In this document: in pieces, positions 51,340 through 60,354 of the stretch
How the letters are laid out: each line of letters opens with the position of its first letter
How positions within the stretch are numbered: position 1 is the stretch's first letter
DNA from: Imperialibacter sp. EC-SDR9
GTDB taxonomy: Bacteria > Bacteroidota > Bacteroidia > Cytophagales > Cyclobacteriaceae
Direction of reading: 5' to 3'
NCBI RefSeq assembly: GCF_902498805.1
Contig: NZ_LR701585.1
Coordinates: 106,552-170,551 of the forward strand
DNA: 64,000 nt
The notes under the pieces: generated by a model
Databases searched by the model: none
What the model was told of the DNA's origin: nothing
Seen by the model: the letters and a program-made list of their open reading frames with translations, nothing else
Position numbers and translations under genes: made by a program

Positions 51340-52569
51340 ATGAATAACGGAGCAGTTGCGGCCACCATGGCCAACGAAACCACCAACAAAGCCACATTTT
51401 CTATTCTGGTGGCCCTTAGTATTTCACACCTGCTGAACGACACTATGCAGTCGCTGATCCCCTCCATTTACCCTATGGTGAAGGAGAACTATCAACTCAC
51501 TTTCGGCCAGATTGGCTTGATTACACTTACGTTCCAGCTTACGGCCTCCCTGCTACAGCCTGTTGTTGGGGCATTTACCGATAAGCGACCGCAGCCGTTC
51601 TCGCTGGCCATAGGAATGGGCTTCACGCTACTAGGGCTTCTGGGGATGTCGATGGCGGGAAGTTTTTCCATGATTCTTGTGGCGGCAGCTTTTATTGGCC
51701 TTGGTTCGTCGGTTTTTCACCCCGAGGCCTCCCGTATGGCTCATATGGCCTCCGGCGGACGTCATGGAATGGCCCAATCACTTTTTCAGGTAGGCGGCAA
51801 TGCAGGAAGCTCTTTTGGGCCGTTGTTAGCAGCGCTGATCATCGTACCACTTGGGCAATTTCACATCATATGGTTTTCTCTGCTGGCCTTGCTGGCGATG
51901 ATTATATTGGCCAATGTAGGCAAATGGTACAAGTTTCAGTTGGTTGTTAAGAGCAGGAAAGCTAAACGGGCCGTTGCCGAGCCGGAAAAGATATTTGCAC
52001 TGCCAGTGAAGAAGGTAGTCTGGTCGCTGACTATTTTGCTATTGCTGATTTTTTCTAAGTACATCTATATGACCAGCATGAGCAGCTACTTTACTTTTTA
52101 CCTGATTGAAAAATTTGATGTGTCAGTAAAGGCGTCGCAGCTATACTTGTTTATGTTCCTGTTTGCCGTGGCCGCTGGCACATTTTTGGGTGGCCCAATG
52201 GGAGACAGGTTTGGTCGCAAGTACGTGATTTGGTTTTCGATACTTGGTGCTGCTCCCTTTACGCTGATGCTGCCTTACGCCAGCCTGTTCTGGACGGGGG
52301 TATTAAGCGTAGTTATTGGCCTCATATTGTCGTCAGCTTTCTCGGCCATCCTCGTTTATGCCCAGGAGTTGGTGCCTGGCAAAGTGGGCATGATTGCTGG
52401 CTTGTTCTTCGGTTTAGCGTTTGGCACGGCTGGCGTTGGCTCGGCTTTGCTCGGAGAGCTAGCTGATCGGACGAGCATTGAGTATGTCTTTGCCATTTGT
52501 TCTTTCCTCCCCCTGTTGGGCATCATAGCTGTGTTCTTGCCAAGTAGAAAAGAGCTCCAAGCTGGTTGA
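51340..52569 (+). CDS. fsr: MFS transporter, fosmidomycin-resistance (Fsr) type
   Basis: 409-aa 12-helix transporter. NDTMQSLIPSIYPMVKENYQLTFGQIG in outline at the N-terminus, GLGSSVFHPEASRMAHMASGGRHGMAQSLFQVGGN in outline, and GGPMGDRFGRKYVIW are characteristic of the Fsr family of efflux proteins. Substrate likely small organic compounds; the name follows the family. Start is ATG 51340 (a TTG codon precedes it). Confidence 0.9.
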   Translation: MNNGAVAATMANETTNKATFSILVALSISHLLNDTMQSLIPSIYPMVKENYQLTFGQIGLITLTFQLTASLLQPVVGAFTDKRPQPFSLAIGMGFTLLGLLGMSMAGSFSMILVAAAFIGLGSSVFHPEASRMAHMASGGRHGMAQSLFQVGGNAGSSFGPLLAALIIVPLGQFHIIWFSLLALLAMIILANVGKWYKFQLVVKSRKAKRAVAEPEKIFALPVKKVVWSLTILLLLIFSKYIYMTSMSSYFTFYLIEKFDVSVKASQLYLFMFLFAVAAGTFLGGPMGDRFGRKYVIWFSILGAAPFTLMLPYASLFWTGVLSVVIGLILSSAFSAILVYAQELVPGKVGMIAGLFFGLAFGTAGVGSALLGELADRTSIEYVFAICSFLPLLGIIAVFLPSRKELQAG

Positions 52570-52724
52570 TGTTTGAGATGTTTGGCAGTGACCGTTACCG
52601 TCCGCTGGCGGGCAAGTCAGCTTTGTGGCTAGAGGTAAAACAGCCGTAATAATTTGATTATCAATTAATTAATTTATGGAACGATGATTGCAAAAGCGCC
52701 AACAAAAGTAAAACACCTATCACT

Positions 52725-55124
52725 ATGTTGACGAACTTCTTGAAATCGGCACTCCGCAACAGCCTGCGACACAGAGGCTACACACTGATCAATGTCCTTG
52801 GCTTGTCGGTAGGACTTGGCGTGTTTTTGATCCTCATGTTCTATATCAGATATGAGCAAAGCTTCAACTTGTATCATTCGAAAGCTGATAAGATTTATAG
52901 AATTGTAGAAAGTGGGACTACTCCCGAAGCGGGAGAAGTGAAAACTATCTTTACAAACTGGGCCATGGGCGGGGCGCTGAAAGCTGAGTTTCCCGAGGTA
53001 GAGGACATCACCAGGGTGTTTATTTTTGGCGGTGCTATGCACACAATCGGCGAGAAGAAATTTCTGGAGCGAAATTATTATGTAGTTGAGAAGTCATATT
53101 TTGAGGTGTTCGACCATCGATTCACAGCAGGAAGTATCGCCCAGGACGTTGGTAACAATGGCGTGGACCTGATCTTGACTCATTCGGCAGCCAAAAAGTA
53201 TTTTGGTGCTGAGGACCCTATTGGCAAAATGATTGACTCTGACCGATTTGGCTCCTGTAAGGTGGTGGCTGTGATAGAGGATGTGCCAAAAAATTCAAGC
53301 TTTCAACCTGAGTTCTTTTATCTCGCCGACATAAAAATGTGGAGCGAAAATTATCAAAGATATTTCGCCAGCTGGGAGCCTCGAAATTGCGGCACTTTTC
53401 TGGTGCTGAACGACCCTTCGGCGGTTGCCTCTGTCATGCAAAAGAAGGAAACGTTTCTGAAAGACAACCTGGGAGAGCAGTGGAAGACAAGGGATTTTGA
53501 GTTGCAGCCATTTACGGATGTGCACCTCAGGTCTGTAGACATTGACACTCCCACCCAGCATGCCAAGGGTAATCAGCAATACATCATCATTTTCGGGCTC
53601 ATAGCAGTTTTTGTGCTCGTTATCGCTGTCATCAATTACATCAACCTGGCCACCTCAAGAGCTATTTTCAGGCGTAAGGAGGTGGGTATTCGCAAAGTGG
53701 TTGGTGCATCGAAGGGGCAGCTGATAAGCCAATTTTTAATGGAGTCGATGTTGGTTTCAACTGTGGCATTAATTGCCGCATTAGGGCTTATCGAACTGGC
53801 GCTTCCATGGTTCAATAGCCTTACTGAAAGAACTATCGAGATCCCTTATCTTCAGCAGCCTTTCATCCTCGTCGTAATCTTTAGTGTGAGCACTATAACG
53901 GGCATCTTTTCCGGCTTGGTACCTGCTTTCATTATTTCAGCGTATCAACCGGGCCAGGTGCTGGGCGGGCACTTTCAAAAGGTCGGTAATTTGATATCCC
54001 GAAAAGTATTGGTGGTCTTCCAATTCTCTTTGTCCATTGTTCTGATTATTGCTACCGCTGTGGTGTACAATCAAATGGACTATGTACAAAACCGGGATAT
54101 GGGATTCGACAAAGAACGAAAAATGGTGATCGATATTAACTCAGGAAATGTCCGGAGAAGCTTCAGAGCCATGAAGAGCGAGTTTGCTTCCCATCCTGAT
54201 GTTCTGAATGTGGCGGCAGTAAGCCGGGTGCCCGGTGAGTGGAAATCACTCCCTGCTGTTTCTGTGACAAAGACGGCAGGCGAAGACCCCCAACTGATGC
54301 GTTTTATGGGTTTTGACCCTGATGCACTTGAAACATTTGATATCAAATTAAAGGTGGGGAGCAATTTTTCAGGTAACGACCAGTTAGATTCTCTCCATGT
54401 TCTGCTCAACGAAAAAGCAGCTGCAATGCTCGGGGGCGAAGGCATCGTTGGTGAGAGGATTCAGTTTCATGACGGGGAAGAATCCATTACTTTTCAGGTA
54501 GTAGGGATTGTGGAAAACTTCAATTTCGAGTCTCTTTATCAGGAGATTGGCCCGATGGTGATTGGCCCTTGGAACAATGTGATAATGTCCATCGACTACT
54601 TCGTACTCAACACCAAAGGTGACCCATCTAATGTACTGGAACATGCGAGTGCCGTGCATGATAAGTTTGCTCCTGAGGGCTCCATCGAGTACAATTTTCT
54701 TGATCAACAGTGGGAGAGGTATTATAGGGATGATGTGAAGAGAGGAACCGTCTTTGCGCTGGCGGCGGGGTTGGCAATTTTTATTGCTTGCCTCGGCCTG
54801 CTTGGCCTGGCCAGTTTCGCAACCTCACTGCGGCTGAAGGAGTTTGGCATCAGGAAAGTGCTGGGCGCCTCCAACCAGCAGCTGGTTTACCTGATCTCGA
54901 AAGAGTTTCTGTTGCTGGTGCTGATTGGTTTCGCACTGGGCAGCCCACTGGCCTATTGGCTGATGGACAAATGGCTAAGCAGCTTCGCTTATGCAGAAGG
55001 GCTTTCGATATCGACATTTGCAATAACCGGACTTGTGGTTGCCCTGATAGCGTTGCTTACCGTTGGCTACAAGTCTTTGCAGGCTGCTCGCCGCAACCCG
55101 ACCGCCTCTTTGCGAAATGAGTAA
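52725..55124 (+). CDS. FtsX/MacB-like ABC transporter permease
   Basis: 799-aa permease with two repeats of periplasmic MacB domain plus FtsX core. N-terminus MLTNFLKSALRNSLRHRGYT, FtsX motif RRKEVGIRKVVGASKGQLIS and later RLKEFGIRKVLGASNQQL, each with three to four TM helices. Type VII ABC permeases of this kind transmit mechanical work across the envelope or export molecules. No ATPase gene is adjacent, so it must share one. A DUF4097 gene follows after 86 bp. Confidence 0.93.
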   Translation: MLTNFLKSALRNSLRHRGYTLINVLGLSVGLGVFLILMFYIRYEQSFNLYHSKADKIYRIVESGTTPEAGEVKTIFTNWAMGGALKAEFPEVEDITRVFIFGGAMHTIGEKKFLERNYYVVEKSYFEVFDHRFTAGSIAQDVGNNGVDLILTHSAAKKYFGAEDPIGKMIDSDRFGSCKVVAVIEDVPKNSSFQPEFFYLADIKMWSENYQRYFASWEPRNCGTFLVLNDPSAVASVMQKKETFLKDNLGEQWKTRDFELQPFTDVHLRSVDIDTPTQHAKGNQQYIIIFGLIAVFVLVIAVINYINLATSRAIFRRKEVGIRKVVGASKGQLISQFLMESMLVSTVALIAALGLIELALPWFNSLTERTIEIPYLQQPFILVVIFSVSTITGIFSGLVPAFIISAYQPGQVLGGHFQKVGNLISRKVLVVFQFSLSIVLIIATAVVYNQMDYVQNRDMGFDKERKMVIDINSGNVRRSFRAMKSEFASHPDVLNVAAVSRVPGEWKSLPAVSVTKTAGEDPQLMRFMGFDPDALETFDIKLKVGSNFSGNDQLDSLHVLLNEKAAAMLGGEGIVGERIQFHDGEESITFQVVGIVENFNFESLYQEIGPMVIGPWNNVIMSIDYFVLNTKGDPSNVLEHASAVHDKFAPEGSIEYNFLDQQWERYYRDDVKRGTVFALAAGLAIFIACLGLLGLASFATSLRLKEFGIRKVLGASNQQLVYLISKEFLLLVLIGFALGSPLAYWLMDKWLSSFAYAEGLSISTFAITGLVVALIALLTVGYKSLQAARRNPTASLRNE

Positions 55125-55210
55125 ATAAGTGATGACAGTTTGATGTGCAACCTTTTTAGTCGACCTATGTCTTTTTTTATAAATAGGTTAATTACTCTAA
55201 GTCAAAAACT

Positions 55211-56110
55211 ATGAAATTACTCAACAAACCAGGATTAACTGTAGCCTTACTGTTTATGGTGGCGGGAATGGCGACAGCACAGCAGAAGGTAGACAGAACG
55301 TTCAGTGGTATTAATAAAGTAACTATGAGCATTTCGTCCGGCGATGCCTTTTTTGAGAAATCTTCGGATGGTAAAGTATATGTGGCATTGGAGCATGATA
55401 TAGACGACTATGAGCCTACTATAGAGCAAAAAGGGTCTACGCTTGTGATCAATGAGGAGAAGATGAAGAACCGGAGAAGCTGGAGCGGAGACTCAAAATG
55501 GACAATTAAGGTGCCGGATGAAGTTAACATCAGCTTCAATACTGGTAGCGGCGATGTGCAAATTAGTGGGCTGATGGCTGACCTAAGCACTAATTCGGGC
55601 TCTGGAAACACCAGAATTGAAAACTCGAATGGAAAAATCAGAGTGAATACCGGGTCTGGCAACATCCGAGCCAGAGAGTCTAAAGGTGAGCTAAGCTTCA
55701 ATGCAGGTTCTGGCAATATCGACTTGTACTCCGTCGACGCTGAAGTGAGCGCCAATGTGGGAAGTGGAAATGTGAGTGTCGAAAAACTAAAACTATCGGG
55801 AAGAAGCTCATTCAATTCAGGCTCTGGCGACGTTGAGGTGTCTTTAGCTGCCACGCCAGCTTATGATATATCGGTTAACAGTGGCTCAGGCGACTCAACG
55901 CTTGACTTTGAAGGCAACAAGATTGAGGGTGTGATAGTAATGGAGGCCAACAAAAACAATGGCGACATTGATGCTCCATTTGATTTTGACAGCACTGAGG
56001 AAATAGGAAATGGCCGCAATACCACAGTGAAGAAAACAAAGAAGATGGGATCTTCTGATGTGAGAATTAAGGTGAGTACTGGCTCAGGAACCGCTGAAAT
56101 CAAAAGCTAA
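55211..56110 (+). CDS. DUF4097-type beta-helix repeat protein, exported
   Basis: 299 aa with signal peptide (AGMATAQ). The mature protein is a beta-solenoid made of repeats with the GSG signature about every 20 residues: NTGSGDVQISG, NSGSGNTRIE, NTGSGNIRARE, NAGSGNIDLYS, NVGSGNVSVE, NSGSGDVEVS, NSGSGDSTLD and STGSGTAEIKS. This is the DUF4097/DUF2807 pattern. Function unknown; probably periplasmic or surface. Monocistronic with a strong terminator. Confidence 0.9.
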   Translation: MKLLNKPGLTVALLFMVAGMATAQQKVDRTFSGINKVTMSISSGDAFFEKSSDGKVYVALEHDIDDYEPTIEQKGSTLVINEEKMKNRRSWSGDSKWTIKVPDEVNISFNTGSGDVQISGLMADLSTNSGSGNTRIENSNGKIRVNTGSGNIRARESKGELSFNAGSGNIDLYSVDAEVSANVGSGNVSVEKLKLSGRSSFNSGSGDVEVSLAATPAYDISVNSGSGDSTLDFEGNKIEGVIVMEANKNNGDIDAPFDFDSTEEIGNGRNTTVKKTKKMGSSDVRIKVSTGSGTAEIKS

Positions 56111-56142
56111 ACATACGCTTTTGACCGCAATTAAGGTATGGA

Positions 56143-56172
56143 TGTCAGGTCATGTGACCTGACATTTTTTTT
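56143..56172 (+). terminator. Terminator after DUF4097 gene
   Basis: Perfect inverted repeat TGTCAGGTCA / TGACCTGACA followed by eight T. It overlaps the stop codon of the convergent DUF3185-like gene. Confidence 0.88.
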
Positions 56173-56383
56173 ATGATTTTCTCAGGACATAAACTCCCCC
56201 AACAACGAGAAGCACTCCGAAACCAAGATAGATGTAGGCGGTAGTTGCGCTAGTTTCATTTTTAGCAGAAAGCTCCAACTTGCCCACTTTCAACGATGCG
56301 GATGAATTCTGGAGCTGGGTTACACCTTCATATCCCAGGTATATACCACCTGCGATGAGTAAAATACTGATAATTTTCTTCAT
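56171..56383 (-). CDS. Small two-helix membrane protein, DUF3185-like
   Basis: 70 aa with two membrane helices (ISILLIAGGIYLGYEGV and YIYLGFGVLLVVGGVYVL) joined by a short hydrophilic loop. Matches DUF3185; function unknown. Start at ATG 56383; the 14 codons before it in the open frame do not look like protein. Confidence 0.75.
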   Translation of the reverse strand: MKKIISILLIAGGIYLGYEGVTQLQNSSASLKVGKLELSAKNETSATTAYIYLGFGVLLVVGGVYVLRKS

Positions 56384-56476
56384 AGCTATTGAGTTTGTAG
56401 GAGTTGCAAGGTACATAACGAACAATGGATCACAAGAATTATTTGGAGTATGGTCGCCGGAGAAAGCATTTAAGGG

Positions 56477-56638
56477 CTATTTGTCCTTTTTGCCTTTGGT
56501 TTTGGTTTGATTTGGTTCTTGTTTTTCAGGCTTGGGAAAAGCCTTGTATTCCTCCCGGAGTTCGGGACTGTCTATGAAGCAGACTGGGCTGGAAGGTTTT
56601 GGGCTAGGTTTTTTTCTGTTATCTTTCATATAGCTCAT
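56477..56638 (-). CDS. Small Pro/Lys-rich protein downstream of RHH gene
   Basis: 53 aa (or 50 from ATG 56629), rich in Pro, Lys and Gln: KKPSPKPSSPVCFIDSPEL, ending KTKGKKDK. No domain recognised. It overlaps the RHH gene by 20 bp (11 bp from the second ATG). The partner of an RHH antitoxin is normally a PIN or RelE toxin; this ORF is too short and has no such motif, so it may be a new small partner or a remnant. Confidence 0.5.
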   Translation of the reverse strand: MSYMKDNRKKPSPKPSSPVCFIDSPELREEYKAFPKPEKQEPNQTKTKGKKDK

Positions 56639-56843
56639 CACGAGTAAAACTTGAATTTCTCGTCTGAACCCCAATTTGAGATTGAAGGGTTTTAAGTTTT
56701 TGACTAAGAGAGTGGTTGTCCCCTGTCACCACCTTTTTTAGAAACTGAACAACCACTTCATTTAATGTTGTTCCATGTTTTTCAGCATAAGCTAAACTCT
56801 TCTCATAGAGTTCGTCGGCTATCTTAATGTTTATACTCTTCAT
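56619..56843 (-). CDS. Ribbon-helix-helix antitoxin-like protein (DUF6364-like)
   Basis: 74 aa. The strand MKSINIKIADELYEKSLAYAEKHG followed by TTLNEVVVQFLKKV is the typical RHH fold of VapB-like and DUF6364 antitoxins. A flexible charged tail follows. Overlaps the small downstream gene. Probably binds its own promoter. Confidence 0.75.
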   Translation of the reverse strand: MKSINIKIADELYEKSLAYAEKHGTTLNEVVVQFLKKVVTGDNHSLSQKLKTLQSQIGVQTRNSSFTRDELYER

Positions 56844-56879
56844 GATTCTTTTCGCTGAATATAAGATACCAAATTTTTC

Positions 56880-59108
56880 TCAATTCTGACTTTGATTCCA
56901 GATGAAATGATTGAAAACAGCTCGAATGTCGTTGTAGCTGTAGTCATCGCCTAGCTGAACCTTGATGGGAGTGGCGCTGAAGTTCTCAGACTTTTGCACC
57001 AACGGGAGTATTTTCTCCACTTTTTCTACGGGCACCAGATCAAAAATGGAAAGCTCCCCAGTTTTAACAAAGTCGATAAGGTGGGCTTCGATGGTGCCGA
57101 ATGCCAATCCTCTTTCTTCTGCTATATCAGCAATGGACTTGCCCTTTTTGAACAAGTCCATTGATGTTTGCTTACTGTCGCCTGCCTTGGCTTTCGGCAG
57201 CCGGGGAGGAGGAGGAAGCTTCTCAACCACTTCCCGACTATGTTTGTCTGCTTGCTGCAAAACCTGGCTGCTGTCGATTCCCTCGCTTAGCCCTTTGGTT
57301 AGCAGCAGGGCCTGTTCAATCAATTGTTGCCTGGCGAGCAACTGTACCTGAAGTGCATGTAATTCTTTCAAGTACTTTTTTATACGCTGCTTTTTCATCA
57401 TCGAAGCGATATGCGCTTTCAGGGGCTGGAAGACTTCTTCTGCCATTCGCTTATCGAAATAAGCCTGTGCAGCCGACATGCGTTCGTGGAGCTCAGCGTA
57501 CCTGTCTTGCTCGGCGTGGGGTAACAAGCCCTGAAGTTGGGCCAGGAACTTATCCGCCACATTTTTGTGACCCAGCGTGGTTTGAACCATTTTACTGAAT
57601 AGCTCCACCGCTTCTTCTTTGTTAGGCACTTGCCGACCGTCGAAGCCTTTGTAAAAATCAGTCACCTCCTGGCAAACTGGCTGCCATTGAAAGGTGGTCG
57701 TCAATTTATTCTCAATGAACGCCTTTTGTTCGATCTTCAGTAGAGGCGAAAGCGACTCTTCGCTTTCGGACTGAGCAACAAACTCATTGACTTTGTCGTC
57801 GCTGAGGATGCTTTGTGCTGGAATGGCTGAGCGCAAAACCAAGCCTTCCATATTGGTTAATCGACTGAGGGCCACATACACCTGGCCGGAAGCGAACGAC
57901 TGACCAGCATCGATAATCGCTTTGTCAAAGGTCAGGCCCTGGCTCTTGTGAATGGTAATGGCCCAGGCCAACCTGACTGGGTACTGCTTGAACCGGCCCA
58001 TTATCTTTTCGTCGATGCTGTTCTTTTCGGTGTTGTAAGAGTAGTGCATGTTCTGCCACTCTTCCTGGATCAGCCGAATTGTCGAATTGTCCTCTGGTGT
58101 AGAGACGATGATCTTGTCGTCGTCAATGCTTTTGACGATGCCTATTTTACCATTATAGTACTGCCTTTCTTCTCCCTTGTCGTTTCTGATGAACATCACC
58201 TGCGCACCGACTTTCAATTGCAGTACCTCGTCGGCAGGGTAGGCCCTGTCGCTGAATTCACCTTCTACTGACGCTTTGAAATTGTAAGTCTTGCCGGGTA
58301 ATTTTAAGAGTTCTTCTTCATTGATGGCATGCGCTTTATGGTTGTGGGAGGTGAGGGTGATGTAGTTTTCTCCTTCAGGAATTCTAAAGTCGGGAAGAAA
58401 ACGCCTGTTGAGTAAGGCCAACTGTTCTCCGGTGACAGTGTTGGTTCTGATACCATTGAGCAACCCAATGAAATCTTTCTCCGTTTGGCGGTAAATTTTC
58501 TGCAATTCAATGCGCAATACAGATGCTTCTGACATCACATGTGCATCAAAGAAGAAAGGGCTTTTGTAGTGTTCTTCGAGCAGTGTCCACTCATGGTCTT
58601 GCACTACGGGTGGTAGCTGATACAGGTCGCCTATCAAAAGCACCTGCACGCCGCCAAATGGTTCGTGAAAGCGTCGGCGAAAGTGCCGCAAAATCTGGTC
58701 GATGGCATCAAGCATGTCGGCCCGCACCATCGATACCTCGTCGATGATCAGCAACTGGAGTTCTTGCATCAACTTGCGCTTGTTGCTGTGCATTTTCATT
58801 TTCTGAAACAGCGACAGCTTGTCGTGAGCACCATCGGTTTCTTGCCCCGTCCAGCTGCGCTTGATAGGAAGGAATGGTCCGAATGGAAGCTGAAAGAAGG
58901 AATGCATGGTCACACCGCCTGCGTTGATGGCTGCCACCCCTGTGGGGGCTACTACTACATAGTTTTTCCCTGTAGTTTCTACAATGTGTTTTAGAAAAGT
59001 GGTCTTTCCTGTTCCAGCCTTTCCTGTTAGGAATAAATGCCTGCTGGTGTGGTTGACAAACGAAGCTGCCAATTGAAAGAGCTGATTGGATGTATCTGAA
59101 TTCTTCAT
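56880..59108 (-). CDS. PIF1/RecD-like helicase with C-terminal HTH
   Basis: 742-aa SF1 helicase. Walker A LTGKAGTGKTTFLKHI (residues 27-42), PTGVAAINAGGVTMHSFF typical of PIF1, Walker B LLIIDEVSMVRADMLD, RQTEKDFIGLLN, and the UvrD-C motif WAITIHKSQGLTFDKAIID (about 395-415). After that comes a C-terminal region with a coiled coil and an HTH_40-like helix-turn-helix (SIADIAEERGLAFGTIEAHL). Such helicases are common in Bacteroidota. Start ATG 59108. Lies 77 bp downstream of ssb on the same strand; probably one unit. Confidence 0.92.
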   Translation of the reverse strand: MKNSDTSNQLFQLAASFVNHTSRHLFLTGKAGTGKTTFLKHIVETTGKNYVVVAPTGVAAINAGGVTMHSFFQLPFGPFLPIKRSWTGQETDGAHDKLSLFQKMKMHSNKRKLMQELQLLIIDEVSMVRADMLDAIDQILRHFRRRFHEPFGGVQVLLIGDLYQLPPVVQDHEWTLLEEHYKSPFFFDAHVMSEASVLRIELQKIYRQTEKDFIGLLNGIRTNTVTGEQLALLNRRFLPDFRIPEGENYITLTSHNHKAHAINEEELLKLPGKTYNFKASVEGEFSDRAYPADEVLQLKVGAQVMFIRNDKGEERQYYNGKIGIVKSIDDDKIIVSTPEDNSTIRLIQEEWQNMHYSYNTEKNSIDEKIMGRFKQYPVRLAWAITIHKSQGLTFDKAIIDAGQSFASGQVYVALSRLTNMEGLVLRSAIPAQSILSDDKVNEFVAQSESEESLSPLLKIEQKAFIENKLTTTFQWQPVCQEVTDFYKGFDGRQVPNKEEAVELFSKMVQTTLGHKNVADKFLAQLQGLLPHAEQDRYAELHERMSAAQAYFDKRMAEEVFQPLKAHIASMMKKQRIKKYLKELHALQVQLLARQQLIEQALLLTKGLSEGIDSSQVLQQADKHSREVVEKLPPPPRLPKAKAGDSKQTSMDLFKKGKSIADIAEERGLAFGTIEAHLIDFVKTGELSIFDLVPVEKVEKILPLVQKSENFSATPIKVQLGDDYSYNDIRAVFNHFIWNQSQN

Positions 59109-59185
59109 GGAGATCGTGAAGTTAAGAAAGTTGTAAAAAGAAACTGGCCGATCAGTTGACCGGCCAGCATTTAAAGTTGATAGCA

Positions 59186-59533
59186 TTACTTCGACGAGCT
59201 TCTGTCGCCAAGAAGAAGTAATTCATTTACCTGTATTTCGGTAATGTACTTCTTGTTGCCTTCTTTGTCTTCGTAGCTGCGATGCACCAGCTTGCCTTCT
59301 ACAACCATTTCCGATCCTTTGTCCGTATACTTCTCTGTGATTTCTGCCAGCTTGCCCCAGGCTACCAGCTGGTGCCATTGTGTTTCTTCAACCTTTTCAC
59401 CTTTTGCATTGCGGTAGCTCTCGTTCGTTGCCAGGCTAAACCTTGCCATTTTCTTTCCACTGTCTGTGGTGCGCACTTCTGCTTTGGCACCCATGTTTCC
59501 GATCAACTGCACTTTGTTTTTTAAAGCGTACAT
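59186..59533 (-). CDS. ssb: Single-stranded DNA-binding protein, short form
   Basis: 115-aa OB-fold protein. NKVQLIGNMGAKAEVRTT, KMARFSLATNESYR and ETQWHQLVAWGKLAE are typical SSB. It lacks the Gly/Pro linker and acidic DDDIPF-type tip that recruits other proteins in housekeeping SSB; it ends in LGDRSSSK. A second full-length SSB is presumably elsewhere. Co-located with the helicase, and divergent from a zinc-ribbon gene across a shared operator. Confidence 0.93.
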   Translation of the reverse strand: MYALKNKVQLIGNMGAKAEVRTTDSGKKMARFSLATNESYRNAKGEKVEETQWHQLVAWGKLAEITEKYTDKGSEMVVEGKLVHRSYEDKEGNKKYITEIQVNELLLLGDRSSSK

Positions 59534-59651
59534 AACTGTAATTGTTTTGGTTAAAAATTTTTATCTCAGTCGGAGAGCGTTGGCTTAGTTGCTTTTGCCG
59601 AACCGACGATACAAAGGTGCAGGGAGCCAAAAACGAAAGCCGGTTTCTAGT

Positions 59652-59724
59652 CGTTTACATTCGATAGTAGTCGTTTGTAAACGTTTACAAACGTTTGTTT
59701 TCGGGTAATTTTCACCTATATTTG
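59652..59724 (+). promoter_or_regulatory. Divergent operator with 22-bp palindrome and promoter of zinc-ribbon gene
   Basis: A perfect 22-bp palindrome at 59672-59693 (CGTTTGTAAAC joined to GTTTACAAACG). Including flanks there are four half-sites CGTTTAC/CGTTTGT at 59652, 59672, 59682 and 59692, spaced 20, 10 and 10 bp. The last half-site contains the -33 TTTG (59694-59697), 19-nt spacer, then TATATTTG (59717-59724), a textbook Bacteroidota promoter for the zinc-ribbon gene starting at 59743. A regulator bound here would block that promoter and probably the divergent ssb promoter. Confidence 0.78.
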
Positions 59725-59742
59725 AGGGTAAACGGATTGAAA

Positions 59743-60117
59743 ATGAGTGAAATAGCTAATGAAAAGACTTGCCTGGCTTGTGGGAAGCCACTACAAGGAA
59801 GAATCGATAAAAAGTTTTGTGATGACTATTGTCGCAACACTTATAATAACCAAACGAAGTCGGCAAGTAATAACCTTGTTCGGAATATCAACAATGCTTT
59901 GAAGAAGAACAGGAACCTTCTAGAAGCTATCGTGCCCGAGGGCGAGGTGATGGCCAAGGCCCACAGAGACAAGTTAACACAGGGTGGCTTCCAGTTTCGT
60001 TACATGACACACAATTACACCAACCGCAAAGGCAATATCTACTATTACTGCTACGACTATGGTTACCTGCCACTGGAAAACGATTGGTTTTTGGTGGTGA
60101 AGGGGAGGGAGGAGTAG
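59743..60117 (+). CDS. Small zinc-ribbon protein
   Basis: 124 aa. The N-terminal ribbon is CLACGKPLQGRIDKKFCDDYC (four Cys in outline, residues about 9-29), followed by NTYNNQTKS, a helical segment and a C-terminal tyrosine-rich part (NIYYYCYDYGYLPLEND). A family common in Bacteroidota, function unknown; the ribbon resembles DUF2116. Start ATG 59743, under the promoter and operator described above. May itself be a DNA-binding regulator. Confidence 0.82.
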   Translation: MSEIANEKTCLACGKPLQGRIDKKFCDDYCRNTYNNQTKSASNNLVRNINNALKKNRNLLEAIVPEGEVMAKAHRDKLTQGGFQFRYMTHNYTNRKGNIYYYCYDYGYLPLENDWFLVVKGREE

Positions 60118-60135
60118 GGAGGAAGTAACCTGAGA

Positions 60136-60350
60136 TAAATCCAAGGTTACGGAGATCGGTCGTACCTACGGTACTTTGAGGATTGACCTGCCAGGTTGTA
60201 GTAACATTAGTACAGTTTTCTGAGCAGCTTTGAACCCAGGGTAAATCCAGGGTTTGGGAAATGGCTCGTACCTACCGTGCTTTGAGTATAGTGCCCCAAT
60301 TGGCCAGTGCCATCGGCACGGTTTTCTACCTTGCTTGGAATTTATTCCAA
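60136..60350. repeat. Two imperfect tandem copies of a ~106-bp unit (RAYT-associated)
   Basis: Two copies begin at 60136 and 60242: TAAATCCAAGGTTACGG and TAAATCCAGGGTTTGGG, each continuing with a shared core TCGTACCTAC-GT-CTTTGAG, and about 60 bp further both contain AC(A/G)GTTTTCT. Similarity is about 80% over the first 45 bp. The copies lie just downstream of a REP-associated transposase gene and are likely its substrate repeats. Confidence 0.65.
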
Positions 60351-60354
60351 GCTG

